64,000 nucleotides of DNA from Larkinella rosea (GTDB lineage: Bacteria; Bacteroidota; Bacteroidia; Cytophagales; Spirosomataceae), in contig NZ_RQJO01000010.1 of the NCBI RefSeq assembly GCF_003858635.1, positions 732,828 through 796,827 on the forward strand, read 5' to 3'. This document shows positions 27,212 to 35,128 of this stretch, one piece after another (position 1 is the stretch's first letter; each line of letters opens with the position of its first letter). The translations under genes were made by a program, and so were the position numbers. Below the pieces are notes generated by a model, which was given only the letters and a program-made list of their open reading frames with translations, made no database searches and was not told where the DNA came from.

Positions 27212-27619
27212 TCAGGCAATCATGCGATTGGTGTAGTATTCCGTCCGCCGGATCATCCCCATCATCCGTGCTTTGATTTCCAGCGGATTAAACGGTTTAG
27301 CCACACAATCGTCCGCGCCCATTTCCAGGCTTTTCACCCGGAGCATGCTATCCGAAGAACCGGAAAGCGCCAGGATTGGAATGTTTTTATGCTGCTGACT
27401 TCCCCGGATTTGCCGAATAAAGTCGATGCCATCGAAATGGCGCAGGTTCAGTTCGGTTATGATAAAGTCCGTCCGTTTTCCCTGTTCGATAAATTCCATC
27501 GCTTCCGCACCGTTGGTCACCACCTGAATGTTAAATTCCGACGAAAGCGTTTGCCGTAAAATGCGTACCAAAAATGGATTTTGCTCCGCAATAAGTAAAT
27601 TCAGCTTTAGATCTTTCAT
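27212..27619 (-). CDS. stand-alone receiver domain with Glu in place of the phospho-Asp
   Basis: A 135-residue CheY-like receiver without an output domain. The strand that normally ends in the phosphorylated Asp reads I-I-T-E56-L-N-L, so Glu replaces it. The acidic pair is reduced (A-E12-Q13-N instead of E-D-D), while the Ser (ALS-G-S) and Lys (A-K-P-F-N-P) are kept. Glu here often mimics the phosphorylated state, so it may be a constitutively active or non-phosphorylated adaptor. The C-terminal KPFNPLEIKARMMGMIRR closely matches the canonical receiver at 50936. It sits inside the EPS locus. Confidence 0.85.
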   Translation of the reverse strand: MKDLKLNLLIAEQNPFLVRILRQTLSSEFNIQVVTNGAEAMEFIEQGKRTDFIITELNLRHFDGIDFIRQIRGSQQHKNIPILALSGSSDSMLRVKSLEMGADDCVAKPFNPLEIKARMMGMIRRTEYYTNRMIA

Positions 27620-28137
27620 GATTGCATGGACTTCAATTACTCAAATCAATTGATCACTGTATTTTGAATTTTTATTCTGCTCAATAGTAATTATTACTCA
27701 GAATAAAAATCCATCTGGTTTACATTAACAGTACATAACTTCAATACTAGCCTAACTATTTCACAAACATCAACTTGAAATAAGCTAATATTATTTGAAT
27801 TATTTGTACTTTACCGTCCCAAAGTAGAAGGTTTCAATAATTTCCCTTTCGTACCTTCCCCAATTATCAAACAACGAGACAAATATAATTTCAACAAGTC
27901 AGAATCTAGGTATAAAGTGTAAATTATTTCTGCTTTTTAAGTATTAAATCTAAGCATTAAATCCGAAGACGTACGAAAAAGTTTCCATGTTCGATTTTTC
28001 AGAAATATAAATTTTACAATTTTGGACTTATCTCTGCATAAATTATATCCATTCAACAAAGAGACCAGGTCGCTCCGATCTTGGCCGGATTTTTGTGGTT
28101 GTGCCTGTGCGATATCTAGGCGACTCCCAATTACCTG
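27620..28137. other. intergenic region, 518 bp
   Basis: AT-rich divergent promoter region between the receiver gene and the polymerase/ligase gene. It holds the dyad at 27668-27710; otherwise no gene or RNA is recognisable. Confidence 0.6.
27668..27710. promoter_or_regulatory. dyad element in the divergent EPS promoter region
   Basis: ATTTTTATTCTG (27668-27679) and CAGAATAAAAAT (27699-27710) are perfect 12-bp inverted arms, and a smaller hairpin AGTAA/TTACT lies between them. It is 49 bp upstream of the receiver gene's start (27619). It could be an operator or an RNA hairpin in the leader. Confidence 0.4.
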
Positions 28138-29604
28138 ATGCTTGATTTAGTAGCCTCTTCATCTTACCGGTCACAAAACAGGTTCTGGCTATTCAGCCTC
28201 ATCGGAACGGTCTGTGCGTTGCTGGCGGGATTCGCAATTGGCAAGCTGGAAGTGGTTGGAGCAGCTTTGGTTGTGGTCGTACCGGTAGCGTTGGTCCTGA
28301 TTGCCGGCGTACTTTCGGAGCCTCGGGTTGGCTTTCTGGTTTATATTCAGGTCAGTTTTCTGGTCAATGTCTTCGCCCGGTTTTTGCCGCTGAGCCTCCC
28401 GTTCGGTATGATGGTCGATGGGGTTCTGGCCCTCACCATGATCAGCCTGCTCCTGAACAGCAAGCGAATGGCGTGGCAAAACCTTCGGCATCCCATCATC
28501 TACCTGGTCGGCTTCTGGTTTGTTTACACCTGTCTCGAATATTTCAATCCGGAAGCACCGTATCGACCGGCCTGGTTTTTCCACATCCGACCGTTTTCCA
28601 TGCAGTGGATTTTTGCCGCCTGCATCATTCTGGTCAATCCGATCCGGAAAAGTGACATTCAGTACCTGCTCGCCACCTGGCTTTTCTGGTCATTTCTGGC
28701 CGCGTTGTGGTCGTTCAAACAGCAATACCTTGGCTTAACGACCGCCGAACAAATCTGGATGAATACCGTGGGAGCCAAAACCCACCTGTTGTTTGGCCAC
28801 CTTCGGAGTTTTTCGTTCTATTCCGACGCGGCCCAATTTGGGGCCGAAATGGCCGGGATTACTCTGGTTGCCCTCATTCTGGTGCTCGAAGAAAAGAAAC
28901 TGATTTACAAGGCATTCTATTTATTTCTCACATTAGTCTATTTCTGGGGTTTTGCCGTTTCCGGCACCCGAAGTGCGTTGTTCGTCATTCTCGCCGGTTT
29001 TCCGTTTTACCTGCTCCTGAAGCGGGACGTTACCAAACTGGCCCTCGGGGCGGCTGTGGCCATTCCATTGTTTGTTATTCTAAAATTCACGGAAATCGGC
29101 AGCGGGAACTACCAGATCCAGCGCATGCGCACCGCCGTCCGGCCCCTCGAAGATCCATCGTTCATTCTTCGTCTGCAAAATCAGGAAAAACTATCCCGGC
29201 TGATGAAACGCCTGCCGTTTGGGGCCGGGCTGGGCACATCTGAAAGTGTGGGCGTACGGTATTCGCCCTGGCACTTTGCTTCTCAGATTGCCCCGGACAG
29301 CTGGTATGTTGAACTCTGGATCGAAACCGGGATTGTCGGCGTCTGGATTTACGTAGCGATGCTGGTTGCCATCGCCGGAATAGGCGTTCGGAAAGTCCTG
29401 AAACTACAGGACCCCTGGACGCTCAAAGTGATGCGGGTTTTCCTGTGCGAATTCGTGGGAATCATGGTGATGGGGTATTCCAACCCGGTTTTGGGTCAAT
29501 TCCCGACCGGCACCATCATCTTTATCAGCACCGTTCTGTTCACCTCCTGCGAACGCTGGGACACGCCCGTTAAAAAGCCGGAACCGGAACCCGTGCCTGC
29601 CTGA
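28138..29604 (+). CDS. O-antigen ligase/polymerase-like membrane protein
   Basis: The 488-residue protein has about twelve predicted transmembrane helices, with a large loop between about residues 300 and 390 containing arginines and a conserved GAGLGTSES/SWYVELWIETGIVG segment, as in the Wzy_C/O-antigen-ligase family. It would polymerise or ligate undecaprenyl-linked repeat units in the periplasmic leaflet. It stands alone after a 518-bp intergenic region and points toward the second GMC pair. A Wzy role is most likely, given the Wzx-type flippase and the initiating transferase in the same locus. Confidence 0.85.
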   Translation: MLDLVASSSYRSQNRFWLFSLIGTVCALLAGFAIGKLEVVGAALVVVVPVALVLIAGVLSEPRVGFLVYIQVSFLVNVFARFLPLSLPFGMMVDGVLALTMISLLLNSKRMAWQNLRHPIIYLVGFWFVYTCLEYFNPEAPYRPAWFFHIRPFSMQWIFAACIILVNPIRKSDIQYLLATWLFWSFLAALWSFKQQYLGLTTAEQIWMNTVGAKTHLLFGHLRSFSFYSDAAQFGAEMAGITLVALILVLEEKKLIYKAFYLFLTLVYFWGFAVSGTRSALFVILAGFPFYLLLKRDVTKLALGAAVAIPLFVILKFTEIGSGNYQIQRMRTAVRPLEDPSFILRLQNQEKLSRLMKRLPFGAGLGTSESVGVRYSPWHFASQIAPDSWYVELWIETGIVGVWIYVAMLVAIAGIGVRKVLKLQDPWTLKVMRVFLCEFVGIMVMGYSNPVLGQFPTGTIIFISTVLFTSCERWDTPVKKPEPEPVPA

Positions 29605-29739
29605 TTTCAGGTAGCTAACCGGTTTTTCATTGATGGCCTACGAGTTCAAAAACCGGGCGCTATTCCTCTAACTATCAATTAAGTTACTTCAGTCACACCC
29701 TAAACAACAAACCTTTCACTATAAACCGGTTTTTGCTTT

Positions 29740-30312
29740 ATGAAACGTCGCCAGGCTCTTTGGGGCATTGCTTTGGTTGGAAGTACCGTGGCCGCATTCG
29801 GCGGTTTCAAGTGGTTTTCCTGGCACAGGGAGCCCGACTTTGCCTACTTCAACCAACAGAAGCCCTTGCTGGCCGCGCTCGCCGAAACCATCCTGCCTGC
29901 CACCGATACACCCGGAGCCATCGACGCCGGCGTGCCCGATTTTATCATGAAAATGATCCTGGAAAACACCTCCGTCGTGAGCCAGAACCGCTTCATCAAC
30001 GGCCTGAAGGACATTGATGCGTACAGCGTCGAAGTACACCAAAAACCGTATGCGCAATGCAGCAAAGCCCAGCAAAACGAGGTGATGCGGCATTTTGAAG
30101 AACAGGGAAAACCGCTCAGCGGCCTTCCCGGAAAAGTGGAACGGAAAGTACTGGGCAATTCCTTTTTCACCATTTTAAAAGAATTAACCTGCATCGGCTA
30201 CTGCACTTCGGAAGTGGGCATGACGCAGGGATTAGCCTACGAACTCGTTCCCGGGCGTTTTGCCGCCTGTATTCCACTCGCGCCCGGCCAAAAATCCTGG
30301 GCAACCAAATAA
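29740..30312 (+). CDS. gluconate 2-dehydrogenase subunit 3 family protein, copy B
   Basis: A 190-residue paralogue of 22067-22621. It begins with a Tat/Sec-like signal (KRRQALWGIALVGSTVAAFGG) and keeps the family motifs (LAETILPATDTPGAIDAGV, IGYCTSEVGMTQGLAYELVPGRF). It would export and escort the GMC subunit whose ATG follows 13 bp after its stop. The pair interrupts the EPS locus, between the polymerase and the acyltransferase. Confidence 0.9.
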   Translation: MKRRQALWGIALVGSTVAAFGGFKWFSWHREPDFAYFNQQKPLLAALAETILPATDTPGAIDAGVPDFIMKMILENTSVVSQNRFINGLKDIDAYSVEVHQKPYAQCSKAQQNEVMRHFEEQGKPLSGLPGKVERKVLGNSFFTILKELTCIGYCTSEVGMTQGLAYELVPGRFAACIPLAPGQKSWATK

Positions 30313-30325
30313 CCTACTCAACGAC

Positions 30326-32041
30326 ATGGACCCCATTTTTACGAATACCAAAGGCAAAAAAGAACATACTTATGATGCCATTGTGGTTGGGTCAGGCATC
30401 AGCGGTGGCTGGGCGGCCAAGGAATTGTGCGAAAAAGGATTAAAAACGCTGGTGCTGGAGCGAGGCCGGAATGTGGAACACATTACTGATTACCCCACCG
30501 CGATGAAAAGTCCGTGGGATTTTCCGTTTCGGCTGACGGGCAGTCGGCAGGATCAGGCCGAAAACCCGGTGCAGAGCAGTTGTTCGGCGTACAGCGAAGA
30601 CACCAAACCGTTTTTTGTCAGTGACCGCGACCATCCGTATATCCAGGAAAAACCGTTCACCTGGATTCGGGGCTATCAGGTGGGTGGTCGGTCGCTGACC
30701 TGGGGTCGGCAGTGTTACCGCCTGAGCGACCTTGATTTTGAAGCCAACGCCAGGGACGGAATCGCCGTGGATTGGCCCATTCGTTACAAAGACCTGGCGC
30801 CCTGGTACGATTACGTCGAGAAATTTGTCGGCATCAGCGGGCAGGCCGAAGGACTTTCGCACCTCCCTGACGGGCAGTTTCTGCCGCCCATGGAGCTGAA
30901 TTGCATCGAAACCCATTTTGCAAAGCAAGTCCGGCAACATTACAAAGACCGGCTGGTGACCATCGCCCGAACCGCCAACCTCACCCGGGGCTGGAACGGT
31001 CGCGGGCCGTGCCAATACCGCAACCTGTGCAGCCGGGGTTGCCCGTATGGCGGTTATTTCAGCAGCAATTCGGCAACCTTACCGATGGCGGCTGCCACCG
31101 GCAATCTGACCCTGCGACCGGATTCGATCGTAGCGGAAGTGTTGCTGGACGCTAAAACCAACCGGGCCATCGGCGTCCGCGTGATTGATGCGCATACCAA
31201 AGCCGTGACCGATTATTTTGCCCGGGTTATTTTCCTGAATGCTTCCACCATTGCCACCTCGGCGATTCTGTTGAACTCGGCTTCTTCCCGTTTTCCAAAC
31301 GGTTTGGGCAATACAAGCGGACAAATCGGTCATAACCTGATGGACCATTTTATGATGGGGGGTGCGATGGGCGAACACACCGACTTTGCCGATCAGTATT
31401 ACGCCGGTCGTCGGCCGATCGGTTTTTACGTCCCACGTTTTCGAAATATCAGCCCCGAAACCCAGCGCAAAGATTACCGGCGGGGGTTTGCCTACCAGGG
31501 CGACGGCGAGCGTGCCGAGTGGTCGGATCGCTACAAACTGGAAGGCGGTTTTGGTGCGGATTTCAAGGCGAAACTGGCCAAACCCGGCCCCTGGACCATG
31601 TTTATCGGGGCCTGGGGGGAAACGCTGCCGTATTTCGAAAACCGGGTAGCGCTCGACGACCAGAAAACCGATCAGTGGGGCTTGCCGCTGGTGAAAGTGG
31701 CACTGGAATACCGCGAAAACGAAATCAACATGCGGGCAGATATCAAGGAAAGTGCGGAAGAAATGCTGACGAAGGCCGGTTTTCGGAACGTTCAGCAATT
31801 TTATTATGATTTGCCTCCTGGTTCGGCGGTGCACGAAATGGGCACGGCGCGAATGGGCCACGACCCCAAAACGTCCGTTCTCAATGCCTTCAATCAAATG
31901 CACGACGTCAAAAATGTGTACATCACCGACGGTAGTTGCATGACTTCGTCGGCCTGCCAGAATCCTTCGCTGACGTACATGGCATTAACGGCGCGGGCCT
32001 GTGCGCACGCCGTGGAGGAAATGAAGAAATTAAACCTGTAG
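30326..32041 (+). CDS. GMC-family FAD-dependent oxidoreductase, copy B
   Basis: The protein has about 571 residues; the ATG at 30326 is chosen over an upstream start that would overlap the preceding gene. It shows the same FAD motif (VVGSGISGGWAAKEL), cysteine motif (RNLCSRGCPYGG) and C-terminal signature (MGTARMGHDPKTS, CQNPSLTYMALTARA) as copy A. The middle substrate region differs more, so a different substrate is likely. Its stop is 7 bp from the stop of the convergent acyltransferase gene. Oxidation of an EPS-derived sugar is conceivable but not shown. Confidence 0.92.
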   Translation: MDPIFTNTKGKKEHTYDAIVVGSGISGGWAAKELCEKGLKTLVLERGRNVEHITDYPTAMKSPWDFPFRLTGSRQDQAENPVQSSCSAYSEDTKPFFVSDRDHPYIQEKPFTWIRGYQVGGRSLTWGRQCYRLSDLDFEANARDGIAVDWPIRYKDLAPWYDYVEKFVGISGQAEGLSHLPDGQFLPPMELNCIETHFAKQVRQHYKDRLVTIARTANLTRGWNGRGPCQYRNLCSRGCPYGGYFSSNSATLPMAAATGNLTLRPDSIVAEVLLDAKTNRAIGVRVIDAHTKAVTDYFARVIFLNASTIATSAILLNSASSRFPNGLGNTSGQIGHNLMDHFMMGGAMGEHTDFADQYYAGRRPIGFYVPRFRNISPETQRKDYRRGFAYQGDGERAEWSDRYKLEGGFGADFKAKLAKPGPWTMFIGAWGETLPYFENRVALDDQKTDQWGLPLVKVALEYRENEINMRADIKESAEEMLTKAGFRNVQQFYYDLPPGSAVHEMGTARMGHDPKTSVLNAFNQMHDVKNVYITDGSCMTSSACQNPSLTYMALTARACAHAVEEMKKLNL

Positions 32042-32048
32042 AAATCGG

Positions 32049-32690
32049 CTATTCAGATACCTCCACCGATTTGGCAACCGGTTTTATCCAGCTTCCGGTT
32101 GCTTCATCATACTGTTTCAGAACCCGGGCGGGGTTCCCTCCGACCACCGAGTAGGGCGGCACATTGCGGGTGACAACACTCCCCCCCGCCACGACCGAAT
32201 GCCTGCCAACGGTCACTCCGGCGGTGATCACCGCATTGGCCCCAATCCAGCACTCGGCTTCGATCACGATGGGCCGGGTTGTTACCGGTTGTTCCCGGAT
32301 CGATACCGTAATGTTTTCATACGAATGATTCAGCCCCGACAACACCACGTGCTGGGCAATAATGACGTCATCGCCAATCGCAACCGGTCCAATGACCACC
32401 GAACCAATGCCGACCGTGCAGTTTGCGCCGATGTGGACACTGCCGACGCCGTTGTTTACCACACTAAACGCTTCGACGGTGCTGTGCGCCCCCAGCGTAA
32501 ACGGGTTGAAAGGCAGCACATCCAGCCGGACCGACGAGCGAATCGCTGCCGTCCGGTGGCGTTTGTGGATAAATGGATTCACAAACCAGCTCACCCACCG
32601 GCGCGGACGAGCCTGATGCCGGGGAATCAGCAGCCAGTGAATAAACTGTTTGAATCCCGGTCGGTCGTCAATATAAGCTTTCAGATTCAT
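32049..32690 (-). CDS. left-handed beta-helix (hexapeptide) acyltransferase, WcaF-like
   Basis: About 213 residues with many hexapeptide turns (VHIGANCTVGIGSVVIGPVAIGDDVIIAQHVVL and later NAVITAGVTVGRHSVVAGGSVVTRNVPPYSVVGGNPARVL). This is typical of serine/sugar O-acetyltransferases of EPS loci. The ATG at 32690 begins the conserved MNLKAYIDDRPGFKQFIHWLLIPR start; an upstream reading would overlap the glycosyltransferase gene. It probably acetylates a sugar of the repeat unit. Confidence 0.88.
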   Translation of the reverse strand: MNLKAYIDDRPGFKQFIHWLLIPRHQARPRRWVSWFVNPFIHKRHRTAAIRSSVRLDVLPFNPFTLGAHSTVEAFSVVNNGVGSVHIGANCTVGIGSVVIGPVAIGDDVIIAQHVVLSGLNHSYENITVSIREQPVTTRPIVIEAECWIGANAVITAGVTVGRHSVVAGGSVVTRNVPPYSVVGGNPARVLKQYDEATGSWIKPVAKSVEVSE

Positions 32691-32703
32691 ACACGCGATC
32701 CGG

Positions 32704-33906
32704 TTAGGCCGTTTGGGGTTGTGCCGCAATCAGCTGCTCAATGGCATTGATCATCAGTCCCAGTGAATTCTCCCAGGTGTGTTCGAGGGCAAAGGCAATG
32801 CGTTCTTCGGGTGTTGAAAGCTGCTTTCCGTTCAGCGCATTGTCAATACCGGTAATAAACTGCTCGGGGGTTTCGGCCAGGTAAACGTGTTTTTCAAACA
32901 ACGACATCGTCTCCGTTTTCAGGGCCACGACCGGTTTTCCCATCGCGAGGTATTCGTCAATCTTGCGCGGATAATTTCCGATGGTTACTTCGTTCAGAAT
33001 CTGCGGGTTAATCAACACATCCATGCCCGCGACATACGCCGGAATCTGGTGGGACGGTTTGGAACCGAGAAACTTAATGTTGGGAACAGCCTCCAGCCGT
33101 TCTTTCTGAAACGAATCGTCGGTTGAACCGATGAGAACAATCTGCCACTCGGGACGCCGGATGGCCACGGTTTCGATCAGGTCAACATCCAGCCGCAAGC
33201 CGGTCAAGGCGCCCGCATAACCCACGATCGGTTTGGGAAGGACGGCCATATCCGCCGGAACTTCGCCGACTTTCGCCGGATCGAACAGACTCAAATCACA
33301 GCCCTGGCCCACGTACACCGAATTCGGATTGTACCGGGCTGCCTGATTGGCCAGGTAAATGGAGTTACTGGCAACCAGGTCCACCTTGCCCATCAGTTTC
33401 GGTTCGAGCCGTTCGCCGTGCCGCTTCCAGTAATCAACCGCCAGAAAATTATCCCGCAGGTAATAAACCGCAGCCAGCGGTTTCAGAAATTCTTTCAGAT
33501 AGAATCCCTGCAACATATCATTATCATTCAGCAGCACGAACGAACCCCACTTTAGCTTTTTCAGTGCCAATTTGATTTCGGCAGCAATCAGCTTCCCGTT
33601 GTACCGGTTCATCTGGTCGTAAACCACGCCATCCGGCAGCCAGTTGATCGAAGCCAGTTGGCTCTGGGGGCTCAACACCCAGAGATTCTTCTCTGCCTGA
33701 ACCAGTCGTTCGCCCTTATTGTGCTCGATCAAGGCGCTTCGCTGCTGCACGCGGGGCGAATCTTTGGCAAATTTCGACGACCAATCCAGCGGATCATTGA
33801 TAAACAGAACCTGATGTTCGTTGGATAAACTTCGGGCCATATCCCGAATATTACTTCCTAAATTTTTTTCCTCCCAGGCTTGACGGGATGTGATAACGAA
33901 GTTCAT
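32704..33906 (-). CDS. family-1/4 type (GT-B) glycosyltransferase
   Basis: A 400-residue cytoplasmic protein with a GT-B fold: N-terminal Rossmann region (TSRQAWEEKNLGSNIRDMARSL) and C-terminal donor-binding part (IVGYAGALTGLRLDVDLIETVA, KIDEYLAMGKPVVAL, a typical E-x7-E-like region). It probably transfers a sugar to the lipid-linked EPS precursor. It is codirectional with the acyltransferase downstream (13-bp gap) and divergent from the TolC-Wzc export operon, with a 397-bp intergenic region between. Confidence 0.88.
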   Translation of the reverse strand: MNFVITSRQAWEEKNLGSNIRDMARSLSNEHQVLFINDPLDWSSKFAKDSPRVQQRSALIEHNKGERLVQAEKNLWVLSPQSQLASINWLPDGVVYDQMNRYNGKLIAAEIKLALKKLKWGSFVLLNDNDMLQGFYLKEFLKPLAAVYYLRDNFLAVDYWKRHGERLEPKLMGKVDLVASNSIYLANQAARYNPNSVYVGQGCDLSLFDPAKVGEVPADMAVLPKPIVGYAGALTGLRLDVDLIETVAIRRPEWQIVLIGSTDDSFQKERLEAVPNIKFLGSKPSHQIPAYVAGMDVLINPQILNEVTIGNYPRKIDEYLAMGKPVVALKTETMSLFEKHVYLAETPEQFITGIDNALNGKQLSTPEERIAFALEHTWENSLGLMINAIEQLIAAQPQTA

Positions 33907-34303
33907 TCGACCAATAGCTTAGGTGGATGCTAGACAGGAATCAAATTGCAGAATAAACATATAATACTTGTCTGATAATAAAACTTGCCAAATTGCACGT
34001 TCCTGATTGACTGAAAGCAAATATTATGCTTGAATTTCCATAGAAAGTACCTTCTTAAAAAGCTGCTGATTTTAAAAAAAATAGGATCAGCGGTTTTTAA
34101 AAAATGTCTGATAATTGAATTTATTAAAGATTATTTACCTTAATAATCCACGATATTTAATACAAATAATTGATTTACAGATACATAAACCTTTTACTAG
34201 TAATTACCTGGCGACAAACGGTTTTTTGAGAGTGGTATTGTTTTTGCTATTCAGTTACTATTTCTAATACTTTCCTGTTACCAGTATTGTCAGACTTTCA
34301 AAA
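33907..34303. other. intergenic region, 397 bp, divergent promoters
   Basis: An AT-rich stretch between the GT-B gene and the TolC-like gene. No repeat, RNA or small gene is recognisable. It must hold the promoters of two EPS operons. Confidence 0.55.
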
Positions 34304-35119
34304 ATGATGGCGAGCGTCTTCGGATTGTGGGCTTCAACCAGCCGCAAGATCTTTTTCCTGTCTTGTTATTTGCTTTTTCTTACGGCTCAAAGCTACGGAC
34401 AGAAAGCGCCGGTCTCGAAACCGGTCTCTACGAGTCAGGCAATGGCGTTACCGGACGACAAAACCGGTCTTGATGTCTCGCAGGATTTGTCGGGGCAGCT
34501 ATTGCCCTTCGACGACATCTATGATTTGGCCGTTGCCCATTCGCCTTTAATTAAGCTGGAAAACGAAACGGCAGTTTCGCTGGAAGCGGCCTACCGGGTT
34601 TCCAAACTTCAGGTTTTGCAGAATGCGAACGGCTTTGTGAATTACTCGATGGGAAACCAGGCTATCTTTTCGTCCAATACGTATACGTCCGACTTGCTGG
34701 GTCAGATCGCCAATGGGTACCGGGCGGGTGTCAATGTCAACCTGAGTCTGTTTGATGTTTTCGGACGACGCCAGCAGCTCCGGCTCAACCGGGCCAACTA
34801 CCAGGCGGCTATTCACAAAAAAGAATCGGTAGCCATGGAATTGAAGCGCGACCTGATTACGGTTTACCAGGATATGCTGACGGCGCAACGGGTTCTGATG
34901 GTCCGGATTCAGGACGAGCAGTCGGCGCTCACCGCGTTCCGGGTTGCCGAAGCGGAAATGCAACAGGGGAAAATAGAACCCCGCGCCCTCTCGAGCGCCA
35001 ACAACAGCTACGCCCAGGTGAAGTCGATCACGGAATCGGCCAAGGGCGAACTGATGAAGAATATCTATTACCTCGAAGCCATGGTCGGCGTTCCACTTCA
35101 ACGTTTAAAACGCAATTAA
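34304..35119 (+). CDS. half-length TolC-family outer membrane protein
   Basis: The 271-residue protein has a signal peptide (roughly 1-31) followed by one OEP/TolC repeat: LPFDDIYDLAVAHSPLIKLENETAVSLEAAYR, an outer-membrane-strand region with NGYRAGVNVNLSLFDVFGRRQQL, and a long coiled-coil-like helix to the end. Canonical TolC proteins have two such repeats and 400-480 residues. The gene is complete, with a normal stop and the Wzc-like gene 9 bp later. It probably forms the outer membrane channel for EPS export in place of a Wza lipoprotein, which is absent here. An alternative start is the next ATG at 34307. Confidence 0.82.
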   Translation: MMASVFGLWASTSRKIFFLSCYLLFLTAQSYGQKAPVSKPVSTSQAMALPDDKTGLDVSQDLSGQLLPFDDIYDLAVAHSPLIKLENETAVSLEAAYRVSKLQVLQNANGFVNYSMGNQAIFSSNTYTSDLLGQIANGYRAGVNVNLSLFDVFGRRQQLRLNRANYQAAIHKKESVAMELKRDLITVYQDMLTAQRVLMVRIQDEQSALTAFRVAEAEMQQGKIEPRALSSANNSYAQVKSITESAKGELMKNIYYLEAMVGVPLQRLKRN

Positions 35120-35128
35120 GCCATTCGT

